Source: Pseudomonadota bacterium
GTDB lineage: Bacteria > Pseudomonadota > Gammaproteobacteria > Burkholderiales > Burkholderiaceae_F
NCBI GenBank assembly: GCA_023443095.1
Contig: JAEZVV010000170.1
Location: 1-64,000 of the forward strand
Reading direction: 5' to 3'
Length of the DNA: 64,000 bases
Shown here one piece after another: positions 47,887 to 57,233 of this stretch (positions are counted from its first letter, which is position 1; each line of letters starts with the position of its first letter). The translations under genes and the position numbers were made by a program. The notes beneath the pieces were generated by a model, which saw nothing but the letters and a program-made list of their open reading frames with translations, searched no databases and had not been told where the DNA came from.

Positions 47887-49137
47887 ATGGCCGCCCCCGA
47901 TTCGACGCCTCCCACATCCACGTCCCTTGCCAAGCTCGCGATTGATCGCAAGGCGTCTGCTTCCGCTACGGTCGAGCGCCGCCCCCGCTGGTGGAGGCGC
48001 TGGTGGTTCTGGCTGGCCTTGGTGGTGGCCATCCTGGTCGCGGCCGGTTTCGTCCGCAGCCGTTCGGCTCCCACCCCAGTCGAGATGACGAGTGTGGCGG
48101 CGGCGTATCCCTCGGCCGCGGTCGCCACGCTCAACGCCACCGGAAGAGTGGTGGCGGCGCGGCGGGCCTCGGTTTCGTCGAAGGCGACGGGGCGGCTCGA
48201 ATGGCTGGGAGTGCAGGAAGGCCAGCGGGTGAAAGAGGGCGAGGTGATCGCCCGGCTCGAAAACCGCGACGTCGCGGCCCAGCTCGAACAGGCGCAAGCG
48301 GGGGTGCTGGCGGCGCGCGGCAATCTGGCACAGGGCGAGGCCGAGCTGGCCGATGCGGCGGCCAACTGGAAACGCAGCCGCGAGCTGGCGGCGCAGAACT
48401 TCATCGCCGGGGCGGCGCTCGATACCGCCGAGTCGCGTTACCACCGCGCCCGCGCAACGATCGCCAGCCTCAAGGCGCAGATCGCCGTGGCGGAGGCCAA
48501 TGCGCGAGCCGCCCAGGTCGCTTTCGATCAGACCTTGATCAAGGCGCCTTTCACCGGCCTGGTGCTGACCAAAAGCGCCAACGTCGGCGACATCGTCACG
48601 CCGTTTTCCTCGGCGGTCGGCACCACCGGTGCGGTGGTGACGATGGCCGACATGGACACGCTCGAAGTCGAGGCCGATGTCTCGGAGTCCTCGATCGCCA
48701 AGGTCAGTCTTGGCCAGCCGGTCGAGATCCAGCTCGACGCCTATCCCGAGCTGCGCCTGCTCGGCAAGGTGAGCCGCATCGTGCCCACGGTCGACCGCGC
48801 CAAGGCGACGCTGCTGGTGAAGGTGGGCTTCGTCGAACGAGACGACCGGGTGCTGCCGGACATGAGCGCGAAAGCGGCCTTCCTGGCGCGCGAACTCAAG
48901 GCCGACGAACGCAAGCCGGTGCCGGCGGTGCGCGCCGAAGCCATAACCCAGCGCGACGGCAAGGACGTGCTGCTCGTCGTTGGCAAGGATGAGCGGGTGA
49001 GCCTGGTGCCAGTGGCTGTTGGCGACAAGGTGGGCGAACTGGTGCGGGTGGGCGGGGTGGAGCCCGGTGCGCGAGTGGTCCTGAATCCGCCCGCCAAGCT
49101 CGGCCCGGGCAGCGCCGTGGCGGCGGTCAAGAAATGA
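47887..49137 (+). CDS. Periplasmic adaptor (MacA/HlyD-type membrane fusion protein)
   Basis: A 416-residue periplasmic adaptor anchored by one N-terminal helix ('WFWLALVVAILVAAGFV', about 42-58). A barrel-sandwich/lipoyl domain ('GRLEWLGVQEGQRVKEGEVIARLE', about 98-125) is interrupted by a long alpha-helical coiled-coil hairpin (about 130-215). It is followed by 'FDQTLIKAPFTGLVLTKSANVGDIV' and a beta-barrel domain. It overlaps the next gene (ATPase) by ATGA and is followed by two permeases, forming a MacAB-like tripartite exporter without its own outer-membrane channel. The substrate is unknown. Confidence 0.85.
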   Translation: MAAPDSTPPTSTSLAKLAIDRKASASATVERRPRWWRRWWFWLALVVAILVAAGFVRSRSAPTPVEMTSVAAAYPSAAVATLNATGRVVAARRASVSSKATGRLEWLGVQEGQRVKEGEVIARLENRDVAAQLEQAQAGVLAARGNLAQGEAELADAAANWKRSRELAAQNFIAGAALDTAESRYHRARATIASLKAQIAVAEANARAAQVAFDQTLIKAPFTGLVLTKSANVGDIVTPFSSAVGTTGAVVTMADMDTLEVEADVSESSIAKVSLGQPVEIQLDAYPELRLLGKVSRIVPTVDRAKATLLVKVGFVERDDRVLPDMSAKAAFLARELKADERKPVPAVRAEAITQRDGKDVLLVVGKDERVSLVPVAVGDKVGELVRVGGVEPGARVVLNPPAKLGPGSAVAAVKK

Positions 49138-49832
49138 GCGAGGTGCTGGTTTCGGTCCGCCACGTGAGCAAGAGCTACCACCGCGGCAACCAGGTGGTGC
49201 CGGTGCTGGCCGACATCAACCTCGACATCGCCCGCGGCGACTTTGTCGCGCTGATGGGGCCTTCGGGCTCGGGCAAGAGCACGCTGCTCAATCTCATTGC
49301 CGGCATCGACAAGCCCGACGCCGGCGAGATCGTGATCGAAGGCATCGACATCACCCGGCTCGGCGAGACCCAGCTGGCCGACTGGCGCGCCAGCCACGTG
49401 GGTTTCATCTTCCAATTCTACAACCTGATGCCGGTGCTCACGGCCTTCGAAAACGTCGAACTGCCGCTGATGTTGACGCCGATGGGCAGGGGAGAGCGGC
49501 GCGAGCGGGTAGCGATCGCGCTCGGCCTGGTCGGCCTGAGCGACCGCCAGAAGCACTACCCGAACGAGCTTTCGGGCGGGCAGCAGCAGCGGGTGGCGAT
49601 CGCGCGCGCGCTGGTCTCCGATCCGACGATCCTGATCTGCGACGAACCCACGGGCGACCTCGACCGCCAGAGCGCGGCCGACGTGCTCGCCATGCTGCGA
49701 CGGCTCAACGACGACCTGGGCAAGACCATCGCCATGGTCACCCACGATCCGCGCGCGGGCGAGGCGGCCAAACGCACGACCTTCCTCGACAAGGGCCAGC
49801 TCACCAGCGACTCGCCCTTCGTGCTGCATTAG
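49134..49832 (+). CDS. ABC exporter ATP-binding protein (MacB/LolD type)
   Basis: A 232-residue cytoplasmic ATPase of the MacB/LolD subfamily. It has Walker A 'GPSGSGKSTLLNLIAGID', the Q-loop 'FIFQFYNLMPVLTAFENV' typical of the group, signature 'LSGGQQQRVAIARAL', Walker B 'ILICDEPTGDLD' and the His switch 'MVTHD'. It overlaps the adaptor gene by 4 bases and precedes the first permease by 8 bases. It would drive both FtsX-type permeases. Confidence 0.92.
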   Translation: MSEVLVSVRHVSKSYHRGNQVVPVLADINLDIARGDFVALMGPSGSGKSTLLNLIAGIDKPDAGEIVIEGIDITRLGETQLADWRASHVGFIFQFYNLMPVLTAFENVELPLMLTPMGRGERRERVAIALGLVGLSDRQKHYPNELSGGQQQRVAIARALVSDPTILICDEPTGDLDRQSAADVLAMLRRLNDDLGKTIAMVTHDPRAGEAAKRTTFLDKGQLTSDSPFVLH

Positions 49833-49840
49833 GCCGCGCC

Positions 49841-50998
49841 GTGTTTTTCGTGAAACTGGTGTTCAAGAACGTCTTCCGCGCCAAGCTGCGCTCGGGGCTG
49901 ACGGTGCTGGGCTTGGTGATCGCGATCCTCGCTTTCGGCCTCCTGCAGACCGTGGTGCGGGCCTGGTACGCGGGCGCCGACGCCTCGAGCAATACGCGGC
50001 TGATCACGCGCAACGCGATCTCCCTTGCCTTCACGATGCCGGTGTATTACCGCGAGAAGATCCGGGCGGTGCCGGGGGTGACCGCGGTGGCGCTGTCGAA
50101 CTGGTTCGGCGGCGTGTGGAAGGAGCCGAAGAACTTCTTCGCCCAGTTCGCCGTCGACGCCCCCGCCTTTTTTCCGATGTACCCCGAGTTCATCTTCGAG
50201 CCGCAGGAGTACGCCGACTTCCTGCGCGACCGCAAGGGCGCGGTGATCGGACGCCAGCTGGCCGATCTGTATGGGTTCAAGGTAGGCGACCGCCTGCCCT
50301 TGAAAAGCCAGATCTATCCCGGCGAGTGGGAGTTCACGGTGCGGGCGATTTTCGACGGCAAGGACGACACCACCCTCACGCGCCAGATGTATTTCCACTA
50401 CGACTACCTCAACGAGCAGGTCAAGAAGGCCTTTCCGCGGCGAGCGGATGCTACCGGCGTCTTCATCGTCGGCATCAAGGACGCGAGTGCGGCGGCCGAG
50501 GTCTCGCGCGAGATCGACGCCGAGTTCAAGAACTCGCTCGCCGAAACCCTGACCGAAACCGAGAAGGCCTTCTCGCTTGGTTTTGTGGCGATGGTCGAAA
50601 CCATCGTGCAGGCGATCCGCGGCGTGAGTTACGTGGTGATCCTGATCATCATGGCGGTGGCGGCCAACACCATGGCGATGACGGCGCGCGAACGCATGAG
50701 CGAATACGCCACGCTCAAGGCGATCGGCTTCAAGCCGCGTTTGGTCGGCGCCGTGATCATGGGAGAGGCCTTCGCCCTGGCGCTGGTGGGGGCCGGCATC
50801 GGCATGGCGCTGACGACGCCGGTGGTGCACGCCTTTCATGCGATGACGCAGAACGTGTTTGCCAAGATGCCGCTGGTGGCCGAAACCTTCTGGCTGCAGG
50901 CGGCATGCGCCGTGGTGGTGGGACTGGCGGCCGGGATCGTGCCGGCGATCCGTGCGATGCGTATGCCCATCGTCGACGGGCTGCGGCATGTGGCCTAG
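49841..50998 (+). CDS. ABC exporter permease with FtsX-like and MacB-type periplasmic domains (1)
   Basis: A 385-residue membrane protein beginning with GTG. One N-terminal helix ('GLTVLGLVIAILAFGLLQTVV') is followed by a MacB-type periplasmic core (about 50-240) and three C-terminal FtsX helices ('VSYVVILIIMAVAANTMAMTARERMSEYATLKAIGFKPRLVGAVIMGEAFALALVG'). It is the first of two permease genes behind a shared ATPase, so the transporter is probably a heterodimer. The substrate is unknown. Confidence 0.88.
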   Translation: MFFVKLVFKNVFRAKLRSGLTVLGLVIAILAFGLLQTVVRAWYAGADASSNTRLITRNAISLAFTMPVYYREKIRAVPGVTAVALSNWFGGVWKEPKNFFAQFAVDAPAFFPMYPEFIFEPQEYADFLRDRKGAVIGRQLADLYGFKVGDRLPLKSQIYPGEWEFTVRAIFDGKDDTTLTRQMYFHYDYLNEQVKKAFPRRADATGVFIVGIKDASAAAEVSREIDAEFKNSLAETLTETEKAFSLGFVAMVETIVQAIRGVSYVVILIIMAVAANTMAMTARERMSEYATLKAIGFKPRLVGAVIMGEAFALALVGAGIGMALTTPVVHAFHAMTQNVFAKMPLVAETFWLQAACAVVVGLAAGIVPAIRAMRMPIVDGLRHVA

Positions 50999-51151
50999 GC
51001 GCTCGAGGCGTACGCAAGGCCTTCGGCCTTGTTCCCGCACCTTGAGCGGGACCATGGGGTGCTGCCCTCTGGGCGGCGCCGGAACGAGGGCCACGCTCGG
51101 TGAGGGCGGTGCAACGACGACGGGATCAGCCTCGATACCTGGCTGCGGACC

Positions 51152-52321
51152 ATGAAAATTCCTTTCAGCTACATCGCCAAGAACCTGTGGTTCCGCAAGC
51201 TCACCACCTTGCTCACCGCTGGCGGCATGGCGCTGGTGGTGTTCGTGTTCGCGGCGGTGCTGATGCTCGACGCCGGCTTGAAAAGCACGCTGGTGTCGAC
51301 CGGCTCGGCCGACAACGTGGTGGTGATCCGTCAGGGCTCGGAGACCGAGGTGCAGAGCGGTCTGCTGCGCGACCAGGCGGGTCTGGTCGAGACCGCGCCC
51401 GAGGTGGCGCGAGGGCCCGACGGCCTGGCGCTGGCCTCGAAGGAGGTCGTGGTCCTGAATTCGCTGCCCAAGCGGGACGAGCCTGGCAAACGCAGCAACG
51501 TGATCGTGCGCGGCATGGGCGAGATTGGCCTTACGTTGCGGCCGCAGGTGAGACTCGCCGCGGGCCGGATGTTTCGGCCGGGGTCGAGCGAAATCGTGGT
51601 GGGAAGCTCGGTCGCCAAGCAGTTCGCCGGGGTCGACATTGGCCAGAACCTGTCTTTCGCGGGGCGGCAGTGGACGGTGGTGGGGGTGATCGATGCCGGC
51701 AAAACCGCTTTCGATTCGGAGATCTGGGGCGATGTCGAACAGCTGATGCAGGCGTTCCGCCGTACCGCGTATTCGTCGATGATCGCGCGCCTGTCGTCGC
51801 CCGCTGCCGCCGATGCCTTGAGCGCGCGGCTCGACGAAGACCCGCGGCTCAAGGTCAGCCTCAAGCGCGAGCGCCAGTTCTACGAGGACCAGAGCAAGGC
51901 CTTGTCGAACTTCATCACCCTGCTCGGCATGGCGCTGTCGGTGATCTTCTCGCTGGGCGCCATGATCGGTGCGGCGATCACGATGTACGCGGCGGTCGCC
52001 ACCCGTACCGCCGAGATCGGCACCCTGAGGGCGCTGGGGTTCAGGCAGTCCTCGGTGCTGGTCGCCTTCCTGGGCGAGAGCTTGCTGCTGGCGCTGGTGG
52101 GCGGGGTGATCGGCCTGGCAGCGGCGAGTTTCCTTACCGCGATCACGATCTCGACCACCAACTTCCAGTCCTTCTCCGAACTGGCTTTCAGCTTCCGCCT
52201 GACGCCGCAGGTGGTGCTGGAATCGCTCGGCTTTGCCCTGCTGATGGGCCTGGTCGGCGGCTTCCTGCCGGCGATCAAGGCGAGCCGGATGAAGATCGTC
52301 GACGCGCTGCGGGCCGACTGA
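51152..52321 (+). CDS. ABC exporter permease with FtsX-like and MacB-type periplasmic domains (2)
   Basis: A 389-residue membrane protein with the same plan as the preceding permease: N-terminal helix ('LLTAGGMALVVFVFAAVLML'), periplasmic core, and FtsX region with 'AAVATRTAEIGTLRALGFRQSSVLVAFLGESLLLALVGGVIGLAAASF'. It is separated from the first permease by 153 bases that hold small inverted repeats. The pair with one ATPase and one adaptor resembles MacAB-type two-permease exporters. Confidence 0.88.
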   Translation: MKIPFSYIAKNLWFRKLTTLLTAGGMALVVFVFAAVLMLDAGLKSTLVSTGSADNVVVIRQGSETEVQSGLLRDQAGLVETAPEVARGPDGLALASKEVVVLNSLPKRDEPGKRSNVIVRGMGEIGLTLRPQVRLAAGRMFRPGSSEIVVGSSVAKQFAGVDIGQNLSFAGRQWTVVGVIDAGKTAFDSEIWGDVEQLMQAFRRTAYSSMIARLSSPAAADALSARLDEDPRLKVSLKRERQFYEDQSKALSNFITLLGMALSVIFSLGAMIGAAITMYAAVATRTAEIGTLRALGFRQSSVLVAFLGESLLLALVGGVIGLAAASFLTAITISTTNFQSFSELAFSFRLTPQVVLESLGFALLMGLVGGFLPAIKASRMKIVDALRAD

Positions 52322-52432
52322 GGCGGCTGCCGAAAAAGTTCCGGGTTGAGATCAGGGTGAACCCTGAGTCTTGCTAGGATCGCGCCCATCGCCGGCCCAG
52401 ATCGGCGTCCGACCTCAACAAGGAGAGCAGGG

Positions 52433-53386
52433 ATGAAGAAGTTCATCACAGCCGCGGCGCTGGCCGTGGGTGCGCTGGTGGCCGGCCAGGCGGCCGCGTT
52501 CGACACCGTCAAGATCATGATTCCCGCCAACCCGGGCGGTGGTTACGACCAGACCGGCCGCAGCCTGGGCGCCGCCATGCAGGCCGCTGGCGCGGCCAAG
52601 ACCGTGACCTACGAAAACAAGGGTGGCAGCGGCGGCGTGATCGGCCTGGCCCAGTTCGTCAACAACGACAAGGGCAGCCTCAACTCCCTGATCGTGATGG
52701 GCGCGGTGATGGTGGGTGCGATCGAAACCAACAAGCCGCCTGTCACTCTGAAAAACGCAACGCCGGTGGCGCGTTTGTTCGGCGATGCGATGGTGGTGGT
52801 GGTGCCGGCGAACTCGAAGATCCAGTCGATGAAGGATCTGCTCGCCCAGCTCAAGGACAAACCGGGTTCGGTCAGCTGGAGCGGCGGCTCGCGCGGTTCG
52901 ATCGACCACATCCTGGCCGCGCTGCTGGCCAAGGAGGCGGGGGTCGACCCGACCAAGGTCAACTACATCGCGTCGGCCGGCGGCGGCGAGTCGGCGGCGG
53001 CGATCATCGGCGGCCAGGTGACGGTGGGTCTGGCCGGGTATTCCGAGTTCGCCCAGCACTTGAAGAGCGGCAAGATGCGCGCGCTGGCGGTGAGCTCGGC
53101 GGCCAAGCTGCCGGGCGAGAAAACCGCCACGCTCAAGGAGCAGGGAATCAACATCGAGATCTACAACTGGCGCGGCGTTTATGGCGCCCCCGGCATCACC
53201 GAGGTGCAGCAGAAGGCCTTGATCGACGCGGTGGTGGCGGCGACCAAGACTCCGGCCTGGGGCTCGACGCTGGAGAAAAACGACTGGACCCCGCTGCTGT
53301 TGACCGGGGCCGAGTTCGGCAAGTTCGTCGAAGGCGAAAGCGCCCGCATCGGCGCCCTGCTCAAGGAAGTGGGCATCGCCAAATGA
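52433..53386 (+). CDS. tctC: Bug-type periplasmic receptor of a tripartite tricarboxylate transporter
   Basis: A 317-residue solute-binding protein with a Sec signal ([21 protein letters not shown]). The Bug signature follows: 'FDTVKIMIPANPGGGYDQTGR' with ligand-binding elements, 'YENKGGSGGVIGLAQF', and later 'NYIASAGGGESAAAIIGGQVTVGLAGYSEF'. It delivers a carboxylate such as citrate to the TctAB membrane complex. An AAGGAGAG site precedes the ATG. It is followed by an attenuator-like hairpin, then tctB and tctA, the usual order, which allows higher expression of the receptor. Confidence 0.9.
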   Translation: MKKFITAAALAVGALVAGQAAAFDTVKIMIPANPGGGYDQTGRSLGAAMQAAGAAKTVTYENKGGSGGVIGLAQFVNNDKGSLNSLIVMGAVMVGAIETNKPPVTLKNATPVARLFGDAMVVVVPANSKIQSMKDLLAQLKDKPGSVSWSGGSRGSIDHILAALLAKEAGVDPTKVNYIASAGGGESAAAIIGGQVTVGLAGYSEFAQHLKSGKMRALAVSSAAKLPGEKTATLKEQGINIEIYNWRGVYGAPGITEVQQKALIDAVVAATKTPAWGSTLEKNDWTPLLLTGAEFGKFVEGESARIGALLKEVGIAK

Positions 53387-53444
53387 GCGGAAGGCGGCGC
53401 CTGCGGGCGCCGCACCCGGCAGCAAACCGCATCCGACCCGGCGG

Positions 53445-53469
53445 CCCCCTCAGGCGAGGGGGTTTTCTT
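53445..53469 (+). terminator. Terminator/attenuator between tctC and tctB
   Basis: A 7-bp G/C stem (53445-53451 with 53456-53462) with loop AGGC is followed by TTTTCTTT. It probably gives partial termination, keeping receptor levels above TctBA. Confidence 0.8.
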
Positions 53470-53513
53470 TATCCGGGGGCGGTGCCGTGCGACATGAATC
53501 GCTGGAGCAGCGT

Positions 53514-53999
53514 ATGAGTTGGACTTTGGGTGAGAAGAAGTTCGAGGCCTTGATCGGGCTCGGTTTCATCGTCGCTGGTGTGGCGATGGCGTGGCAGACC
53601 TTCCTGATCGACGCCGACGCCGGTTACGCCGGCATCGGGCCGCGTTTCTTCCCGCTGGCGATCGCCGGCGGTCTGGGGGTGTGCGGCCTGCTGCTGATCG
53701 GGCAGGCGGCCTGGGGCGGGTTCCACGGAATCGAGGCTCCGGCCGAAAGCGTCCGTCTGAGCCGCGCCACGGCGCCGGGCTTGCTGTGGATCGTCGCAGG
53801 CCTGCTGTTCCAACTGCTGGCGATTCCGACCCTCGGTTTCGTGCCGACCAGCGCCGTCTTGTTCGCCTGCGTGGCGCGCGGCTTCGGTGCCCGCAACACC
53901 CTCAAGAACCTGGCGATCGGCATCGTTCTCGCGCTGATCATCTGGGTCATCTTCACTCAACTGCTGGGCGTGAGCCTGCAGGGCTTTCTGCGGCCGTAA
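53514..53999 (+). CDS. tctB: Tripartite tricarboxylate transporter small membrane subunit TctB
   Basis: A 161-residue membrane protein with four predicted helices ('FEALIGLGFIVAGVAMAWQTFL', 'FFPLAIAGGLGVCGLLLIGQAA', 'GLLWIVAGLLFQLLAIPTLGFVPTSAVLFACVARGF', 'LAIGIVLALIIWVIFTQLLGVSL'). This is the standard TctB layout. The start is ATG at 53514 with GGAG 6 bases upstream; a GTG at 53487 is less likely. It is followed by tctA after 12 bases. Confidence 0.9.
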   Translation: MSWTLGEKKFEALIGLGFIVAGVAMAWQTFLIDADAGYAGIGPRFFPLAIAGGLGVCGLLLIGQAAWGGFHGIEAPAESVRLSRATAPGLLWIVAGLLFQLLAIPTLGFVPTSAVLFACVARGFGARNTLKNLAIGIVLALIIWVIFTQLLGVSLQGFLRP

Positions 54000-54011
54000 G
54001 GGAGATTCGAG

Positions 54012-55505
54012 ATGGAAGGACTCTCCGCGCTGCTCGAAGGATTTGCCGCGGCGATCACGCCGATCAACATCATGTGGGCCTTCGTCGGGGCCACGATTGG
54101 CACCGCAATCGGCGTCCTGCCCGGCATCGGCCCGGCGCTCACGATCGCGATGCTGCTGCCGGTGACGGCCAAGATCGAACCCACCGGCGCCCTGATCATG
54201 TTTGCCGGCGTGTATTACGGAGCGATGTTCGGCGGCTCGACCACCTCGATCCTGCTCAACACGCCGGGAGAATCGGCCTCGCTGGTGACGGCGATGGAAG
54301 GCAATGCGATGGCCAAGCGCGGCCACGCGGCAGCGGCGCTGGCGACGGCGGCGATCGGGTCGTTTGTGGCGGGCACCCTGGCGACCCTGATGCTGTCGCT
54401 GTTTGCGCCCTACATGGTCGAGATCGCCCTCAAGTTCGGACCGGCCGAATATTTCGCGATCATGGTGCTGGCCTTCAGTACGGTGTCGGCTCTGATGGGC
54501 AAGTCGAGCCTGCGCGGCATGACCAGCCTGTTTGCCGGTCTGGCGGTGGGCATGGTGGGGATCGAGGCCACCACCGGCCAGGCCCGGTTCACGGTGGGCC
54601 TGATGGAACTCACCGACGGCATCGACGTGGTGCTGGTGGCGGTCGGCCTCTTCGCCGTCGGCGAGGCGCTCTACAACGTGATTTATGAGCGCGACGAGAC
54701 CAGCGTGGTGCAGAAGCTCAAGGGCTCGATGATGATGACGCGGGAGCAGTGGTCTCGCTCGTGGAAGCCGTGGCTGCGCGGTACCTTCATCGGTTTCCCG
54801 TTCGGCTCGATCCCGGCCGGCGGCGCCGAGATTCCGACCTTCATCTCGTATTCGCTCGAGAAGAAGCTCAGCAAGAACAAGGACGAGTTCGGCAAGGGCG
54901 CGATCGAGGGGGTGGCCGGCCCCGAAGCCACCAACAACGCGGCGGCCACCGGCACCCTGGTGCCGTTGCTCACGCTCGGCATTCCCACCACGGCGACGGC
55001 GGCGATGCTGCTCGCGGCGTTCCAGAACTACAACCTGCAGCCCGGGCCGCTGCTGTTCGAATCGAACCCGGCGCTGGTGTGGGGGCTGATCGCCAGCCTC
55101 TATATCGGCAACATCATGCTGCTGGTGCTCAACCTGCCGCTCGCCGGCGTGTGGGCGCGGCTGCTGACGATTCCGCGACCGCTGCTTTACGCCGGCATCC
55201 TGGTGTTTGCGGCGCTGGGAGCGTATTCGTTGCGGCAGTCGACCTTCGACCTGGCGCTGCTGCTGGTGATAGGTCTGCTCGGAGTGGCGATGCGGCGCTA
55301 CGACTTTCCGACCGCGCCCGTGATCGTCGGCATGATCCTCGGGCCGCTGGCCGAGAAGAACTTCCGCAACGCGCTGGCCATCAGCGAAGGCGATTTCAGC
55401 GTCTTTGTGACGAGGCCGATTGCAGCGACGATCCTGGCCCTGGCGCTGGCGGCGATCCTGATGCCGCATCTGACCCGCATGCGTTTCGGCCAGGCTGACG
55501 ACTGA
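54012..55505 (+). CDS. tctA: Tripartite tricarboxylate transporter large membrane subunit TctA
   Basis: A 497-residue polytopic protein forming the translocation pathway of the Tct transporter. Conserved features are '[26 protein letters not shown]' in the first half and '[55 protein letters not shown]' in the second half, the strongest TctA signature. With TctB and the Bug receptor it completes a Na+-coupled citrate-type importer. The substrate is inferred from the family. Confidence 0.93.
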   Translation: MEGLSALLEGFAAAITPINIMWAFVGATIGTAIGVLPGIGPALTIAMLLPVTAKIEPTGALIMFAGVYYGAMFGGSTTSILLNTPGESASLVTAMEGNAMAKRGHAAAALATAAIGSFVAGTLATLMLSLFAPYMVEIALKFGPAEYFAIMVLAFSTVSALMGKSSLRGMTSLFAGLAVGMVGIEATTGQARFTVGLMELTDGIDVVLVAVGLFAVGEALYNVIYERDETSVVQKLKGSMMMTREQWSRSWKPWLRGTFIGFPFGSIPAGGAEIPTFISYSLEKKLSKNKDEFGKGAIEGVAGPEATNNAAATGTLVPLLTLGIPTTATAAMLLAAFQNYNLQPGPLLFESNPALVWGLIASLYIGNIMLLVLNLPLAGVWARLLTIPRPLLYAGILVFAALGAYSLRQSTFDLALLLVIGLLGVAMRRYDFPTAPVIVGMILGPLAEKNFRNALAISEGDFSVFVTRPIAATILALALAAILMPHLTRMRFGQADD

Positions 55506-55779
55506 AGGGCGGAGGCACGCCGCCGCTCCGCTTTGCCCTTTTTTCCCGGCAGGCGGGGCTGGCGCGCGAATGCCCGAAGCGGGCGGAGGTGCTAGCCAGC
55601 CCGGCGGGGCTCGGCTAGCTTGGCGCTGCAGTCGATCTTGGCTGTTGGATTTCATCAGACCTTGCCGCCATACCGTGCCATTCCGTGCCGTTCCTGTCGC
55701 GCAACTCCCCCCGAAATCTGCAGCTTGTCGCTCGCGCGTCGTGGGCGCTTCCCGCGTATATAGACCGAGGTAATGCACT

Positions 55780-55986
55780 ATGCCGACAGGCGTTGTTAAG
55801 TGGTTCAACGAAACCAAGGGCTTCGGCTTCATCAAGCCCGACGATGGTGGCGCGGATCTGTTTGCCCACTATTCGGGCATCAAGGCCAAGGGGTTTCGCA
55901 CGCTGAAAGAAAACCAGCGCGTCGAATACGAGGTTCAACAGGGCCAGAAGGGTCCGCAGGCGGTGGAGATCAACCCGCTCGACTGA
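55780..55986 (+). CDS. Cold-shock-domain protein (CspA family)
   Basis: A 68-residue single cold-shock domain that binds single-stranded RNA/DNA. The RNP1 motif '[10 protein letters not shown]' and the RNP2-like 'DLFAHYSGI' are intact. It has a long untranslated region before the ATG (up to 270 bases after tctA), as is typical for csp genes whose leader folds with temperature. It is followed by a strong terminator. Confidence 0.94.
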   Translation: MPTGVVKWFNETKGFGFIKPDDGGADLFAHYSGIKAKGFRTLKENQRVEYEVQQGQKGPQAVEINPLD

Positions 55987-56005
55987 GTCGCCAACGCCTG
56001 TCAAA

Positions 56006-56030
56006 AGGCCCGCGTCCGCGGGCCTTTTTT
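56006..56030 (+). terminator. Rho-independent terminator after the cold-shock gene
   Basis: A G/C-rich 8-9-bp stem (from 56006, second arm ending 56025) is followed by T6. The A-run on the 5' side makes it work in both directions, and it overlaps the end of the convergent dehydrogenase gene. Confidence 0.92.
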
Positions 56031-57027
56031 ATCGGGCCAGCACTTCGGGGTTGGCGACTCCGGTCGGTTGACCGCTTGCAAAGGCGAGCAGATTGTCGAT
56101 CGCGCCGCCGAACAGCCGCTCGTAGGACTCGCGTTCGACATAGCCGAGGTGGGGTGTTGCCAGCACGTTGGGCAGAGCGAGCAGGGGTTCGTCGGCGGCT
56201 ACCGGTTCGCGTTCGAAGACATCGATCGCCGCCAAGCCGGGGCGGCCGGCTTGCAGGGCGGCGAGCAGGGCGCCAGGGGCGATCAGTTCGGCGCGGCTGG
56301 TGTTGACGAGCAGGGCGGTGGGTTGCATGTGCCCAAGGAGCTCGGGCGTGACGCTGCTGCGAGTGGCCTCGACCAGGCGCAGGTGCAGGCAAAGGACGTC
56401 GGCGGTGGCGAAGAACCCGGCGCGGTCGGGGCAGGGCGTGTGCCCATCGGCGGCGGCCTGTTCGAGCGAAGCCGGACGGCCATGAACTTGCACGTTCATG
56501 CCGAAGCTGTGCCCGTAAGCCGCCACCAGCCGGCCGATGCGGCCGTAACCCCACACGCCTAAGGTTTGTCCTGCGAGCGACCGTCCCATGGGTGCAAGCG
56601 GCCAATGAGCGTTGGGCGGCAGGCTGCGTTGCCACTGGCCTGCTTTCAGGTGGCTGGCGTAGGGCACCAGGCGGCGCTGGGCCGCAAGCACGAGCAGCCA
56701 GGTGAACTCGGCGGTGGCAGCGGCGTAACCTGTGCTTTCGGCCACCGCGATGCCGCGCCGGGTGCAGGCGGCTAGATCCAGGTGTGGTCCGAGCTTGCCG
56801 GTCTGGCAGATCAGTTTGAGCTCGGGCAGGCGGGTCAGCAGGGCCTCGGTGATGCGGGTGCGTTCGCGGATCAGGATCAGTGCCTCGACCTGGTCCAGGC
56901 GAGCTGCCAGCTGTCCCAGACCGCGGGCGGGGTGGTTAAAGACGCGCACCTCGTGCCGGGCGAGCCGGGCGAAGCAATCAAGGTGGCGGACGAAGTCCTG
57001 GGTGTCGTCGAGGATGGCGATACGCAT
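56029..57027 (-). CDS. D-2-hydroxyacid dehydrogenase family protein
   Basis: A 332-residue NAD(P)-dependent oxidoreductase of the D-isomer-specific 2-hydroxyacid dehydrogenase family. The nucleotide-binding motif is 'TLGVWGYGRIGRLVAAYG' near residue 155-172 (G-x-G-x2-G). Catalytic residues are seen as Arg in 'LVNTSRAELI', Glu in 'DVFEREP' and His in 'ATPHLGY'. The start at 57027 (MRIAILDDTQDF) matches the family N-terminus. It is monocistronic and divergent from pckG. The particular hydroxyacid cannot be told from sequence. Confidence 0.88.
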   Translation of the reverse strand: MRIAILDDTQDFVRHLDCFARLARHEVRVFNHPARGLGQLAARLDQVEALILIRERTRITEALLTRLPELKLICQTGKLGPHLDLAACTRRGIAVAESTGYAAATAEFTWLLVLAAQRRLVPYASHLKAGQWQRSLPPNAHWPLAPMGRSLAGQTLGVWGYGRIGRLVAAYGHSFGMNVQVHGRPASLEQAAADGHTPCPDRAGFFATADVLCLHLRLVEATRSSVTPELLGHMQPTALLVNTSRAELIAPGALLAALQAGRPGLAAIDVFEREPVAADEPLLALPNVLATPHLGYVERESYERLFGGAIDNLLAFASGQPTGVANPEVLAR

Positions 57028-57233
57028 GGCAACGATCGGATTTAGGGCGGATTGTGACAATGATGGGATCCGAGGGTTTGCGCGCGGTATCATCCGCGCC
57101 CACCGGTGGCAGAGCTTGCTAGCCTTCTGCCGCCGCCGTCACGAACGGCGCCAGGCAGACACGCCCCCAGAGGGCCATTCAACCAGCGTTCCGCGCCTTC
57201 CGGCGACGATGACGCAGACGAGGAGGCGTTTCA

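Noticed and set aside
53469..55835. Open frame of about 790 codons on the - strand
   Set aside because: Antisense to tctB and tctA, low-complexity Arg/His/Gln sequence, no domain.
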